A stretch of DNA of 64,000 nucleotides from contig CM020620.1 of NCBI GenBank assembly GCA_009829735.1, positions 6,032,593 through 6,096,592 of the forward strand. The letters are read 5' to 3'. Position numbers and translations under genes: made by a program. The stretch comes from Pyropia yezoensis. Its lineage: Eukaryota > Rhodophyta > Bangiophyceae > Bangiales > Bangiaceae. Below, in pieces: positions 1 to 11,397 of the stretch (position 1 is its first letter; each line of letters starts with the position of its first letter). The notes beneath the pieces were generated by a model. That model did no database searches, was not told where the DNA came from, and saw nothing but the letters and a program-made list of their open reading frames with translations.

Positions 1-1201
1 AAGGGGAAGGGCGGGTGGCCCGCCTCCGCCAACGGGCATCCCCTCCGTCGTGGGTGTCCGCGAGCCAGCCGCGCCCGCGCCAGCACCCCCTCCCTGCACC
101 CACCGCCCCCCGCCCCCCCACGCTGCGTACAGTACAGGCACACAGCAGTACATATATACCCCAACGACCACCTCCCCCCACCCTTTGATGAGGGGATCAG
201 CATTGCATCGTCAACCCACCTCCCACCGACCTACCACCGTGACGGACAGGGCGCGCCTGTCCCTGCAGCACCAGCTGGTGAAGGAGGACTCTCACCGGGA
301 ACGCCCCTTCCACGCGTGTGCGTGGCCAATGGGTGATGCCGCGCTGTACAGTACATACATACAGCACATACAATATGTACATGCATGGCACAGAATATTG
401 TGCGTCCCGTAAAAAGTGGACGTGCACGGGTCGTGCAGTGTAGGTTTGATTGGTCCAGTGGCCGATGTTTGACATGATCACGACACGAGCACGTCCACTT
501 TTTAAATACAGGACGCACTATAGAATACAGTACTGTAGCACATGACAGACAGCGCTGTCTGGCGGGCCACTCGAGCGGGGGTGTGCCCGCGTCAGCGCGG
601 CGGGCGTGACGCGGCCTGTGGTGTTGGCGGCGAGGCGCGTGCGTCACGCGTGACGGTCGTTGTGGCTGTGGCGGGCGTGGGCGCGCGACCACAAGCAACG
701 TTCGGGCCGCCCGTGGGGTGAACCGCCCTACTAGGGTGCCTCTCATACGCGATTCCTCTCTCCCATAGATACATCCAGTTGTTTGTTCCCTGGTGTGTCG
801 CTCGTCTGCCAGCCCCGACGCGCCAGTCAGGCAGCTTGCCCACCCCTCGTCTGCCCGGCACACACCGCCTGGGTGTGCCTCGGCCGACGCAGACAGTGGC
901 GCGGCTGGGGGCGGCCGCGGGCGCGCGGCCGCCTCACCGGGGCAGTGTTACGCTGGTATACCCCTACGCCGTCCGGGTAACCAACCCCCCTCCTTTTCGG
1001 CACCCGCCCGCTACTCCCGTGCGTCGGGGCGGTTGCGGTCCACATCCACTGATCGCTTCCTCCCGCTCCTTCTTCCTTTCCCCACCCCCCCCCCCCCCCC
1101 CCCCCACTGCTCCCTGCCCTCTCCCACCTCCCTGTCCCCCTCCCCCCGAACCCGTCGTTACGGTGGCGGTGGCTCGGCGGCGACAGCGCGCCGCCAAGGG
1201 C
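1..1201. other. Intergenic region upstream of the PAP2 gene
   Basis: No convincing gene is visible. The interval holds three copies of a GTACAGTAC-like motif (127-135, 346-354, 526-533), an imperfect inverted repeat (394-425 against 489-526) and, close to the start codon, a C-rich pyrimidine tract (1082-1106). Open frames here are short and follow composition only. Confidence 0.6.
394..526. repeat. Imperfect inverted repeat (foldback), arms of about 32-38 bp
   Basis: The left arm (394-425) ends in AAAAAGTGGACGTGC. The right arm (489-526) begins with its reverse complement, GCACGTCCACTTTTT, and the pairing continues outward through TGCGTCC to ATTCT/AATAT. The loop is 63 bases. It could be a short MITE or a transcribed hairpin. 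No target-site duplication was identified. Confidence 0.65.
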
Positions 1202-2377
1202 ATGGCTTCCGACGCGCCCCTACCGCCCCCCCCCCCCCCCCCCGCCCCCCCCCGCCGCGGCCTGGCCGCCCGCCTGGCCGCCGCCGCTGCCGCGACGGGC
1301 CTCCCATCCACGGTCGCAACCATCACTGCGGCGGCGGTCGCCGCGGCGGTCGCCCGCGCGGCGGACCCCCCCGTGCGGCCCTTTTTCCCCGCCGACGCGT
1401 CCCTGTGGCGCGTGCCCGCCGAGGGCATTCCCTACACCCACCTGGTGCTGGTGGGGGTCTTAGCCGCCACCCCCATCGCGGCGGCGGCGACCGTGGCGGC
1501 AGCGGCGGGGGCGGGGGCGGCGGGGGCGGCGAGGGCCACCTCTACTCGCCCGGGCCGTCAGGGGGAGCCTTGGCGGCAACGCCGGCGGCGGTGGGTGCCG
1601 GCGGTCCGGGCCGCCCTGCGGGTGGTGGGCGCGACGCTGGGGGCGGCCGCCGCGTCGGGGGCGGTGGTGGAGGTGGTCAAGACGGCCACGGGGGCGCTGC
1701 GGCCCGACTTTGCGGCCCGCTGCCTCGGCGCCGCCGCGGCGCCGCCGTTTGGGGTTGGCGGCGGCGGCGGCGGTGGCGGCGGCGCCAACCCCCCCTCGCT
1801 GCCCGCCGTCTTTTCCGCCGACGCAGACTGCCCGACGCTGGTGGCGGCGGTCGCCGTATCGGCCGACGAGGCGGCGCGGGTGCGGCACCGGCTGCGGGAC
1901 GGGCGGAGGAGCTTCCCGTCGGGCCACGCGTCGCTCGCCGCCGCCTTTTCCACCGCCGCCGCCGTGGCGCTGGGGGGCCTGTCGGCCGCCGCGGCCGTCG
2001 CGGGGGGGGGGCTCGGCGGCGGTAGTGGGGGCGGCGGCGGCAGCCTGCGCTGGGCAGCGGTGGGGGAGGTTGCGGCGGTGGGGGTGCCGGCGGCGTTGGT
2101 GTACGGCGCGACCATGATGGGCAGCCGCGTGGCCGACGGGCGGCACCACGCTGGGGATGTCGCCGCGGGCGCGATGCTGGGCGCCGTCTTTGCGCTGGTT
2201 GGGGTGGTGCCCGCGGTGGTGGCGGCCGTGGCGGGCGGCCGCCCATGGAGGGAACGCGACGACGCTGTGGGGCGGGACCCTGCCGCCGCGGGCAGAGAGG
2301 ATGAGGGCGCGGTGGGTAAGGTTGGGGAAGGGGGGGGGGGACCAGACGGCGGGCTGCTGTTGCCGGGGGATGTGTAA
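1202..2377 (+). CDS. PAP2-family (type 2 phosphatidic acid phosphatase-like) membrane phosphatase
   Basis: Predicted 391-aa membrane enzyme of the PAP2/LPP superfamily, which removes phosphate from lipid phosphates such as phosphatidate or diphosphorylated isoprenoids, or acts on related substrates. All three signature motifs are visible: K160-x6-R167-P168 (motif 1), P239-S-G-H242 (motif 2) and S308-R-x5-H315-x3-D319 (motif 3). The two histidines and the last aspartate are the expected catalytic residues. Hydrophobic Ala/Val-rich segments lie between the motifs, and a low-complexity Gly-rich insert separates motifs 1 and 2. The ATG at 1202 is the first in-frame ATG; the longer open frame upstream has no ATG and reads as low-complexity sequence. 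The exact substrate cannot be inferred. The tail after motif 3 is Gly/Arg-rich and probably cytosolic. No intron is needed. Confidence 0.85.
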   Translation: MASDAPLPPPPPPPAPPRRGLAARLAAAAAATGLPSTVATITAAAVAAAVARAADPPVRPFFPADASLWRVPAEGIPYTHLVLVGVLAATPIAAAATVAAAAGAGAAGAARATSTRPGRQGEPWRQRRRRWVPAVRAALRVVGATLGAAAASGAVVEVVKTATGALRPDFAARCLGAAAAPPFGVGGGGGGGGGANPPSLPAVFSADADCPTLVAAVAVSADEAARVRHRLRDGRRSFPSGHASLAAAFSTAAAVALGGLSAAAAVAGGGLGGGSGGGGGSLRWAAVGEVAAVGVPAALVYGATMMGSRVADGRHHAGDVAAGAMLGAVFALVGVVPAVVAAVAGGRPWRERDDAVGRDPAAAGREDEGAVGKVGEGGGGPDGGLLLPGDV

Positions 2378-2837
2378 CCGCGATGGCATGGGCGGGTAGG
2401 ACTGCTTGCTGCTGGGCGGCAGTCTGGCGGGGGGTGATGACCCAGCGTCTGCGGGCGTGCTGGCACACCGCCAGTGGGGCGGGCGCTCCCGGCGGTCGCG
2501 ACGGTTCCGCAGCCGCGTGGACACCTCGTCGCGGGGATGGCGGGGGGGTGGGGGGGGGGGCGGAAGAGCGGGTGGGGGGCTGCCCCGCGGCGACGGGGCT
2601 GCGGCCGTCGCTGATGTGCGCACACACCCCGCTATGGGGGGGCGGGACCGGCCAGTCCGAAGACACGCGCTGCACAGCGACGCGGTCGGCCGCGCGCGCC
2701 GGGGCTTGACGTAACGGACACACGGACCGACGGCGGCGGCAGCGGCGCATAGACCCAGCGAAAACGGGTTTATGTATGTGCTTGTCGAAGAGCCCCCCGC
2801 GCTCTCCCTCCCCAGCTCCCCCTCCCATATACCCCCC
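2378..2837. other. Intergenic spacer between convergent genes
   Basis: This is a GC-rich spacer between the stops of the PAP2 gene (+) and the membrane-protein gene (-). It must hold both 3' UTRs. No further gene is supported. Confidence 0.6.
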
Positions 2838-4568
2838 TCATGTCTCCACAATGTTGGCAAAGCGGCAATCAGCAAAACTAGAAAAGACGCAATAGTGCTG
2901 CAGCAACATGCCAAGCGCGAGGATGAGGTTGTGCGTGAGGATGGCCACCACAAAGCCCACGTACGTGTACGAGCGGAACTCGTGGATTTGGATGGCACGG
3001 ACCTCGTGAAACGACGTGTGGTGCCACTTGTACAGCACAAAGTACCCCAGGGCGGTGACCATGGCGATAAAAACAAGGTTGCCACCCGCGTACAGCATGC
3101 TGTTGCGCCACCCGTTGAGGGGGAGGGTGGGCCCAAACGGGAAGCGCTCCTTGTTGAGCCCATACCGCAAGACGGGGGAGAGGACGAGGTAGAAGAGGTT
3201 GGCCACCGCCTGGGACACCACCTTCCAGATCCAAAACCGAAACTGACGCCGCCGGTAGGACCCCACATTGGCCGAGTGGCCTCGGTCCTCGGGTTTGAAG
3301 GTATAGTCCGGCTCGGGGATGGGCGGGATGGGGAAGTTGCCCTTGAACGCGTTGACCACGTACGTTTTGATGACAGGCCGCAGCTTAAAGATCCAGACGT
3401 CCGACACGAAAATCAGCAGGGCCACATTGCCAAACGACTGGGCCACCCACGCCGCCGCAAAGACCTTTGGGTTGGACACTTGAGGAAAGGAAAAGGTCTG
3501 GACCATGTCGGCGAGCGACTGGATCCACAGGCCCGAAAACAGCATGGTCAGCTCCAGGGGATAGGCGTCCAGGAGCGAAAGCATGATGCGCCGGAAGATA
3601 AAGGTGAACAGGTTGAGAGCAAACACCAATACGCCCTGCACAACCGCACTCGCCGACCGGTACACTACCATGTAGAGCGTCAGGGTGGTGATGTGGAACA
3701 GAAGGGGCAGCTGGAAGTGGGTGAAAAAGGCCCACACCTTGGCCCGTTCTTCTGGCCGCGTAGCCGCCAGGGTGCCGTACACGCCCAGGACGCACAGGCC
3801 CACGGCAAGGATACCCAGCAGGTTCTGCACGCCCCTGATCACATAAATCGGGAGCATGACGGCAAGCTGCAGGACCACTACGACCAGCCCCGGCAGCAAC
3901 GACACGCGAAACGGGCGGTTGTTCCTAGACATGCCCGAATAGGCAATGGCGTACAGGTACGCAATGGCCGCCGTGACGGCCAGGTTGGTGACCAACACAA
4001 ACACGGCCTGGCCGCTGAAACTGCGGTCAAAGGGGTTCCCAAACGGCACGATGGCAAACACCACCGCCACAAACAGGAGCGGGATAAATATGAAGACCGG
4101 ATACGCCCACACGCCCAACGACGCGGCCGCCTCCCCCGCGTGACCCTGCGGGGTGTCCTTGTGGACGGGGTCCACAATCAGCTCCTCATTGCGCATGTCA
4201 CGCTCCTCTGCTGCGGCCGCCGCCACCGCCTCGTCCACCGAAGAGGACGCCGCCCGCCGGTGGGATGGCAAGACGTGGTGGACGGCCTCCACCGGGCGAC
4301 CACCCTTCGTCCCCGCCGGCCGGTCGTCGGGCCGCGCGGCTGGGGGGGGCGCGGCGGGCGCGCCGTCTGCCCCCCCCTCCGCCGCCGCCGCCGCCCCGCC
4401 AACCGCCTCTTCATGTGCGCGGTTGAGCTCCTGCAGCGCCGCGGCCTCGAGGTCCCTCAGGTCGTCGCCGGCGCCCTCGCGGGCAGGCGCGGTGATGACC
4501 CCACCGACGGTGCGTGCCGTGCCGGCCACCGCCCGCACCGCCCCGGCGGGGGTTGGCCGGAGAGGCAT
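2838..4568 (-). CDS. Multi-pass membrane protein of unknown function (576 aa)
   Basis: I do not recognise the family. The N-terminal ~130 residues are Ala/Pro/Gly-rich and hydrophilic, and include an acidic stretch with the motif HKDTPQGHAGEA just before the membrane domain. The remaining ~430 residues hold about ten hydrophobic segments, starting at VWAYPVFIFIPLLFVAVVF and ending with a segment around VGFVVAILTHNLILALGMLL. Between the last segments are well-defined hydrophilic loops (for example FPIPPIPEPDYTFKPEDRGH and YRRRQFRFWIWK). The protein-like complexity of this part, unlike the shadow frames, makes the gene convincing. The ATG at 4568 is chosen because upstream codons are low complexity. 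It could be a transporter or a membrane scaffold; no transporter signature was seen. It is convergent with the PAP2 gene. Confidence 0.8.
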   Translation of the reverse strand: MPLRPTPAGAVRAVAGTARTVGGVITAPAREGAGDDLRDLEAAALQELNRAHEEAVGGAAAAAEGGADGAPAAPPPAARPDDRPAGTKGGRPVEAVHHVLPSHRRAASSSVDEAVAAAAAEERDMRNEELIVDPVHKDTPQGHAGEAAASLGVWAYPVFIFIPLLFVAVVFAIVPFGNPFDRSFSGQAVFVLVTNLAVTAAIAYLYAIAYSGMSRNNRPFRVSLLPGLVVVVLQLAVMLPIYVIRGVQNLLGILAVGLCVLGVYGTLAATRPEERAKVWAFFTHFQLPLLFHITTLTLYMVVYRSASAVVQGVLVFALNLFTFIFRRIMLSLLDAYPLELTMLFSGLWIQSLADMVQTFSFPQVSNPKVFAAAWVAQSFGNVALLIFVSDVWIFKLRPVIKTYVVNAFKGNFPIPPIPEPDYTFKPEDRGHSANVGSYRRRQFRFWIWKVVSQAVANLFYLVLSPVLRYGLNKERFPFGPTLPLNGWRNSMLYAGGNLVFIAMVTALGYFVLYKWHHTSFHEVRAIQIHEFRSYTYVGFVVAILTHNLILALGMLLQHYCVFSSFADCRFANIVET

Positions 4569-6401
4569 GGTGGTGGCCGCCGGCAGCAGCGGCGGCGGGT
4601 CAAAGGGAGGGAGAGAAAAGGAGGTTGGAGGGGGGGAGGGAACAAGACGCAAAGAGGGGCGCGAGCCCGGGGGGGTGGGGAAGAGGACGCTCAGCAAACA
4701 GAGAGGGGGGGGGGGGGGGGGGGGGAGACGGGAAGGGTGGCCACACCCGACACCGCTACCCGCGGGTGTGGCGGGCGCGAGGGAGGCGGCTCCACGCCGA
4801 CGGCCCGCACCCAGACACGGTGGCACCGCGGTGGACGTGCCGGTCGTCGCCGGGTGCGGGAGGGCGGCGTCGCGCACTGGCCGACCCGGCGTGTCCCGCC
4901 GCCCGCCAGACCGGCGAGTGTGCCCGCCGCCGTCGACGCGTGGGCGCCACGCCAAACGCCGAGGCCGCCCGCACGCGACGGGCACAAGGGGCGGCAGCGC
5001 ACGGGGTATCAGGTGGAGGGCTGCAGGGGCGCCCGCTTTGGCGGGGCAAGGCCGTCTCGCGGCAGATCCGTCGGGTCCGTGCGGGACCCGCCTGCGTTCA
5101 ACCGCAGTTGGCGGGGCGCTGGGAGCCTACTAGCTAGCGCTGATGAAGCACACCAAGTAAAAAGGCAAAGGAGGGGGGGGGGCCTGCTCGGGCTCGGTCT
5201 GCACATCAAGAAGTATCTCTGCTATTTTTTTTTTGCACGTTACAGCCCTCACAGGGCTGCTCCTGGTCGACCGGTGGCCCCCCCACCCTGCCCTCCTCCA
5301 GCAGGTGTCGTACTGTAGCGTTGCGGGTGGGTGTGGGAGCATACGCGCGCGCGGGGGCCACGTGCAAAGAGTGTCACAGGACTCATGGGACTATCCCATC
5401 GGAATCGGCGGCGGCACTGTCACAATTCACTCGAAATCCAACGAGGTCGACGGGCCATAGCAAGTCGTATGTAACTCCACTTGCTTCATCCAGAAGTCTC
5501 CTCACTTTGTGAAAATGCTCTGGGGTACTGGACTGTGTTGGATGGACGGGGCGCGCGGGGGATTTTTCACTCCCCACAGACGGGCGACGCGCCCCCAGCG
5601 CGCGGAGCCGGACGCCTGCCGCGGCTCGGCGAGCGACGGCGTGACACCTGCCCCGGACGGGCCCCCCGCTCCCCCTCGATACGGAGTGTCACACTCCACG
5701 GTGGTGGATCCTCGGCCTCCCTCGCGCTGGGCCAGTGCGACCTGCGGCTGGGCACCGGATCTCGGGGGGAGCGGGCGTGCGCCGGGTCCCCGTCGGCCGG
5801 CGCGACCCGCTAACCGACAGTGGTCCACGGGGTCATCCTCGCAGGGTCGCCCATCATGATTTTTTGCCCGCCCCCCCCCCCCCCCCCGCGCTGATGGGTG
5901 GCCCCACGGGACACGCGCTGTCAGACATGAAGAATCGACGGCCGCGGGGCAAGGTCGGCTGTCCCCCCTCAGCGGGGCCAGCCCTCCCCCCCCCCCCCCC
6001 CCGCCCCCGCCCCCGCCCCCCACCACACCCCCCGACGAGGCCTCCGACAGCTGCCGCGGATTTTTTGGTCCTCCCACACACTCCCGCCGGCGTCGACAAC
6101 AGCAACGGACACGCCACGGGTGGCGGCGTCGGCGACAGCTGTGTGCCGACCGCGGTGGGGGGGGGGGGGTGGGGTGGGGTGCGCGCCCGTGGAGAGGTGC
6201 TCGCCGCAGGGGCTGTTCGCCGCCTGCGGCGTGGGTTCTCCCGCCACGCACCCCCCCAGCACCACCCACCCCCCCTCCCCCCTTCAAGACACACCCCTCT
6301 CCAAAGGCGCACCTGCCTCGACCACGGGTCCACAGGTCACCCACCCAGGCGGGGGGGGGGGCCCGTATGAACACTCAACGAGAGCACCCGGCGGTGCTGT
6401 T

Positions 6402-6433
<32 letters not shown>

Positions 6434-7902
6434 TGGACGCCCACGGGCTGGCGCGGCGCCCGCCAGCAGCAGCAGCGCGCCTCCGCGCGCGCCTCCACGA
6501 CCGCGACGACCGCGACCGCGCGCGCGCGCGCGCACACCCCCCAAACTCCATACAACCGACTGGGGCCGAGGCCAGAGGCCGAGGCGAGAGCGCCTCGCCT
6601 TAGTCAGCTGTTGTCCGTCTCTCGCCCGCACGCACGCACGCGCGCGCGGCCGCCCGCGCGCACGCGCCCGCCCGCCCCACGCGCGCGCGCGCGCGCGCGC
6701 GTCGCCCATCGACTGGCACCCCCCGCCGGTCGCCCGGCCTGCGGTCCCGCTCCTGGCCAAGGCAACCGGAAGGGCGGGGGGGGTGGCCCCCTGTCAAGCC
6801 GCGCACCCCCACCGCGTCTCCCCCCCCCCACACAAACACCAGGCCGCCGGTGGTGGTGTGGGTGTGTGTGTGTGGGTGTAGGTAGTACGCGGGGGCGCGC
6901 GCGTCGTCACCCGCCCCGTCGCTCTCTCTCTGCCCCCCCCCCCCCCCCCCCCCCTGTTGAGCTTCTCAGCGCACGTTCTCGCGCCGCCCGCACCACCTGC
7001 TGTAGCCTGCCAAGCTTGAAGGCTGAGAGGGTGAGTGGGTGGGTGGGTGGGCGTGTGGGTGTGTGGTTTGCGACAGAGGCAGAGGTGCGACCGCCGCCAG
7101 CCACCCCGCCGGTCGACCGTCGTCGGCGGCGAGGCGGCCTACGGTGGCGGTGGGGAATTGGGCGCGCGCGGGCTCTCCCTGCGGCTCCCGCTGCAGCCGC
7201 CACCACCCCCCCCTCCCTTCTCACCTCCCGGGCACACGGCCCTCGCGCCGCTCCCGCCCCTCGCCCCCCGCTCCGCCGTCGACCCCTCGTCCCCGTTGAC
7301 CCGCGCCCCCCCGATCTGGGCGGGCTAGCGAAGCGCTCGTCCGTCACCGGGGGGCTCCCCCCCCCCCCCCCCCCCCACCCCCCCGCCCCGCCCCAACCCC
7401 CCGCCCCGCCCCGGCGCCGCGGCGCCGCCCCTCCGCGGCCACCCGCCTGCCCGACTGTGTGTGCCGCCTGCATCCTCTGACGGCGACCGCCCGCCCGCTA
7501 CCGCGGCGGTCAACATCACCCGCGGCGGGGCGGGGTGGTGGGGTTGTGCGGCTCACTGTTCCGGTGGGCGCTCCCTCTCCCTCCCGCGCCTGCCTGCCAC
7601 CCCGCGCCTGCTCTTCCCGCCCCCGCCGCTGCCGTCGGCTGGCCGCCGCGCGCTCCCACCGCTCTGCCGCGCGACGGCCGGCCGGCCGCTGCTGTGGGTG
7701 CACACCGACGGCTGACGACGACGACGGCCAAGGACGACGGTGCGCGCACGCCCCCCCCGCCCCCCACACAAGGCTCGTCCCAGCTTTGGAGCCTGGCCAC
7801 CCGAGGGTCATCATCCCCCCCACCCACCCCAAGGTTTAGCCAACCCGCAGAGACCGACAGCCACCGCCCCCCGCCCCCCCCTCCCCGTGGGCGGGGCGGG
7901 GC
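4569..7902. other. Long low-complexity intergenic region
   Basis: About 3.3 kb with no convincing gene. It contains G runs (4697-4724), C runs (5871-5887, 5987-6002, 6407-6432, 6930-6954), (GC)n dinucleotide tracts (about 6519-6534 and 6681-6701), GTGGGTG tracts (about 6850-6880 and 7030-7065) and one TACTGTA motif at 5311. Open frames on both strands are produced by the lack of stop codons in GC-rich DNA and have no domain character. Confidence 0.55.
6519..6701. repeat. Alternating (GC)n tracts, potential Z-DNA
   Basis: Two alternating CG/GC tracts, near 6519-6534 and 6681-6701, are linked by further CGCACG-rich sequence at 6628-6665. Alternating purine-pyrimidine GC tracts are the classic Z-DNA-prone sequence. 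Any function here is inference only. Confidence 0.6.
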
Positions 7903-10301
7903 ATGGCCACACCCGCCCCGGCGCCCTCCCCTTCCCACCCGCCACCGGCCGACGGCGCCGGCCCATCACCCGCTGCTGGACCTCCTGCGGCGGCGGCGGC
8001 CATGGGCAGCGGCGGCGGCCGCCGTCGCGCCACCGGCGGCGCCACCGGCGGAGGCGGTGGTGGTGGCGGCGGCGGCGGTGGCGGTGGCGGTGGTGGTGGT
8101 GGTGGCGGCGGCGGCGGCACGGCCACCCCCTCCCCACGGTCGGCGGCACGCACGGCCGCCACCCCTACCGGCGCGGCGCCGGCGCCGTCCCCCCCCCGGC
8201 CGCCATCGTCGGCGGGCAGTGCGGGCACCGCGTCGCCCGGCTCGGCGGGCACCCACCCGTCCCTGCCCCCATCGGCGGGCACGGTAGGGGCGGCGGCGGC
8301 GGCGGCGGCCGCCGCCGCCGCCGCCGCCCGTGCCAACCGCCGGCGGGCACGGCAGGGGGCGGCGGCGGCCGCCGCCGCGGCAGCGTCTGCCGCTCTTGGC
8401 GGTGCCGGCCCTGCGGGCGGCGGCGGCGGCGCGGCGACCATGACCAGACGGCCATCCCCGCCGTCCGCGTCCCCGCCACCACCCCCTCCCGGCAGCCGCG
8501 GAGGCGGCGCGGCGGCGGCGGCGCCGCCGCCGCGTCGTGCCGCCGGCGGGCGGGGGGGCGGCAGGACCGGCGCCCCCCCCCCCGCCGCGTCACCGCCGCC
8601 ACCCCGGGGGCGGGCCCGCAAGGCGGCGGCGGCGGCGGGGGGCGGCGCGCGGCCGCCCGCCGGCCGGCGGGCGTCCCCGCCAGCGTCGGCGGCGGCGGCG
8701 GCGGCGGCGGCGGCCGCAGGCGCCGCCGCCGCCGCTGCCGCCCGCGGGGGGGGGGGTGGGGGCACCCCCGCCGCCACCCCCCCCGCCAGCAGTAGCGGTG
8801 GGCGTGGGAGCCCCGTGGGGCTGGCGCCGCCGCCGGTGGCGCCGATGCCGTATGGCTTTTCCGCTCAGGGCGGGGGGGCGGCGGCGGTCGACGGGACCGC
8901 CGGCGGGGGGGTTGGGGGGGGGGGCGGTGGTGCCTATGGGCGGCCGCCGCCCTATGCCGCCGCCGACCCGTCGGCGGCGGCAACCGCGGCGGCGGCGGCG
9001 GCGGCGGCAGAGGCCATGGCGGCGGCCGCCTCGTACGTCCAAGGCCACGCGGGGGGCGGCGGCGGGCAGCAGCGGCCGCCGGGGTCGGCGGGCGGTCCCG
9101 GCGGGGGTGGAGGTAGTGGTGGTGGTGGGGGGGGGGGCGCCGTGCTGGCGCCACGTGGCGGGTACGCCGCTGCGCCCCCCCCGCCCTTACCGGCGGGCGT
9201 GTCCATGGCCTGGTCCCGCCCCCCGCCCACCGACGCGGCGTACGCGGGCGGCGGCTACCGTGCCAACGCGTACGGGACGGCGGGCGGCGGCGGCGGCGGT
9301 GGTGGCGGTGGCGGCGGCGGGAGCGGCGGCTACGCCGCGGCCCTGCCCCTGTCCTCGGCGGCGGGGCTGTCGCTGCCGCCCGTTGGGAGTGCCGCCGCCG
9401 CCGGCGGGGGGCTGCCATATGGGGGCGCCGGGGGGGGGGGGGGGGGGGGGGCGGGTATGGGGCTGGGGGGGGGGTCGGCTACGCGCCGCCCCCGCCGGCG
9501 CCGGGGCCGGGGCCGGGACCGCGGCTGCAGCCGCTGGGCCGTGACGGCGGCGGCGGCGGCGGCGGCGGTGGGGGCGGCGGTGGGGGCTGCGGTGGGGGCG
9601 GGGGCGGCGGTGGGGGCGACGACTTTCCCCCGGCGCTGGGCGCCCCCCCCCCTTCGTACCTGCCGCCGCTGCCGGCGCTCCCCCCCACGGGGGCGACCCC
9701 CCCCCAGCCCCCCGCGGGCGCCGGCCGGCGCAGCCACTTCCGCCCCACCCCCCCGACGCTTGCAGCAGCGGGGCGTCTGCCCGCAGGCGGCGCCCTGCCC
9801 CCACCCCCCCACCCGCCATCCCAACCGCAACCGCAACTGCAGGCGCAGCTGCCAGGCCAACCGCCTCTGCCCCCGGCCCCGCCCCCGGCGCTGGACCGCG
9901 CGCGGGTGCAGTCGCTGGAGGCGCGCGTCGGCGCCTCCTCGCTGCTGCCGTCCATGCGCACGCTCGTTGAGGCCAAGATGATGGCGTTTATGGCGGCCAC
10001 CGCCGCCGCGGCGGCCGCGTCGGGGGTGGCGGGGGGGGGGGGCGGGGAGGGGGGCGGCGAGGGGGCGCCCGACGGGTGGGGTGGGGGTGGGGGTGGGGGT
10101 GTGGGGGGGCGGGGGGGGGGGGGAGGGGCACGCCCGGGCTCCTTGGCTGCCAAGCTGGAAGGGGGGGGGGGGGGGGGGGGGACGCCAGCCACCGACCACC
10201 GCATCAAGTCCCCGTATGGCCGCGCCGCCCGCAGCACCGCCAGCCTGGGCGGCGGCGGCGGCGGCGGTGGCGGCGGTGGGGGCGGGGGTGGCGGCGGCGG
10301 G

Positions 10302-10343
<42 letters not shown>

Positions 10344-11102
10344 TCCACCCCCCCTCCCCCCCCCCCCGCGGCGGCGGCGGTCATTGGGGGCTCCCCGGCG
10401 TCGTCGGTGATCCCCATTGCGCAGTACCCCCTCAGTGACGATGACGTGGAGCTGGTCTTTGACGAGGCCGCCGGCCTCGACGAGGACGCGTACCGGACGC
10501 TCAAGGGGGCCCTCCTGGGCCGCCTCGCCGCCGTCCGCCGCGTCGCCGCCCGCTACGTGGACGCCGTGGAGCGGGAGCTGACCGACGAGGGCCGCTTCCG
10601 CCCCGTGCCGACGGACGAGCTCGCCCTCCGCCGGTCGTACGTGCTCGCCCGCTGCCTCAACGCGCGGGCCGACATTATCGGCAAGTACGTGGCGTTTCAA
10701 AAGAACCTCCGCCAGTTAAACGCGGCGGCCGCGCCGCCGACGGGCGCGGCGGCTGCCGCCGTGGCGGCATCGGCGGGCTCCCCCGCCGCGGGTGGCGGCG
10801 GCGCCAACGGTGGGGATGGGGGTGGTGGGAATGGTGGTGGTGGTGGTGGTGGTGGTGGTGGTGGTGGTGGTAGTGGTGGTGGTGGTGGTGGTGGTGACGG
10901 TGGTGGTGGTGACGGCACGTCGTCGGCGGCCGCCGCCGCGGCGGCGGCGGCGGCGGCGGCGGCGCCCACCCGGCGGGGCGCCCTGTCGGCGCGGGCCAAC
11001 TGCTACCTCCGCCTGTGGCTGTTTGACCACTTCCTCTCCCCGTACCCGTCCGAGGCGGACAAGGCGCGCCTCGCAGCCCGCGCGGGCCTGTCGCTGGTGC
11101 AG
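7903..11102 (+). CDS. TALE-class homeobox protein, exon 1 (with homopolymer frameshift)
   Basis: First exon of a homeodomain transcription factor. The frame starting at the ATG at 7903 reads Ala/Gly/Pro-rich sequence with Tyr-containing islands (for example PPPYAAADPS) to a run of G at about 9431-9451. Past the run the sensible reading continues one frame over (GYGAGGGVGYAPPPPAPGPG, then GDDFPPALGAPPPSYL) to 11102, so a missing or extra G is the simplest explanation. The C-terminal part is ordered: helical segments around VQSLEARVGASSLLPSMRTL and a ~100-residue block starting PIAQYPLSDDDVELVF, then the first two helices of the homeodomain with the TALE loop P-Y-P (LSPYPSEADK). The exon ends at CAG before GTGCGT. 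The class (KNOX or BELL) is unresolved; no clear KNOX/BELL domain was recognised. Confidence 0.8.
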
Positions 11103-11397
11103 GTGCGTTCTTTTTTCCCCCGCTCTGCCCTTTCATCCGTCTCACCTGACCCGCCCCCGCGCCTCACCTCTGGCTCTCTTTTTTCCCTGGTTTTCCCCCC
11201 GCCCGACTTGACAGCTGACGCCCCATCGCCCGCCCGTGTGTCGACGTCTGACCCGTGCCGCCGCCCGCTGCCTGCCCCCCCGCTTCCTCTTTCCCCACCC
11301 CCCTCTTCTTCTGTCCGCCCATTTTCCACCCTGCTATGCTTCCCCCCCCTTCAATCACACTCCTCCCCCCCCCCCCCCGCCCCCCAAAAAAACACAG
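11103..11397 (+). other. Intron within the homeodomain codons
   Basis: A 295-bp GT-AG intron with donor CAG|GTGCGT at 11102/11103 and acceptor ACACAG|GTAAAC at 11397/11398. It is phase 0. Splicing joins LSLVQ to VNNWFINARVRLW and rebuilds a continuous helix 3, which confirms the boundaries. The intron is pyrimidine-rich over its second half. Confidence 0.92.

Noticed and set aside
5502-6881. Long frames on both strands over C/G runs
   Set aside because: They are compositional shadows: poly-Pro/Gly/Arg reading through homopolymers and (GC)n.
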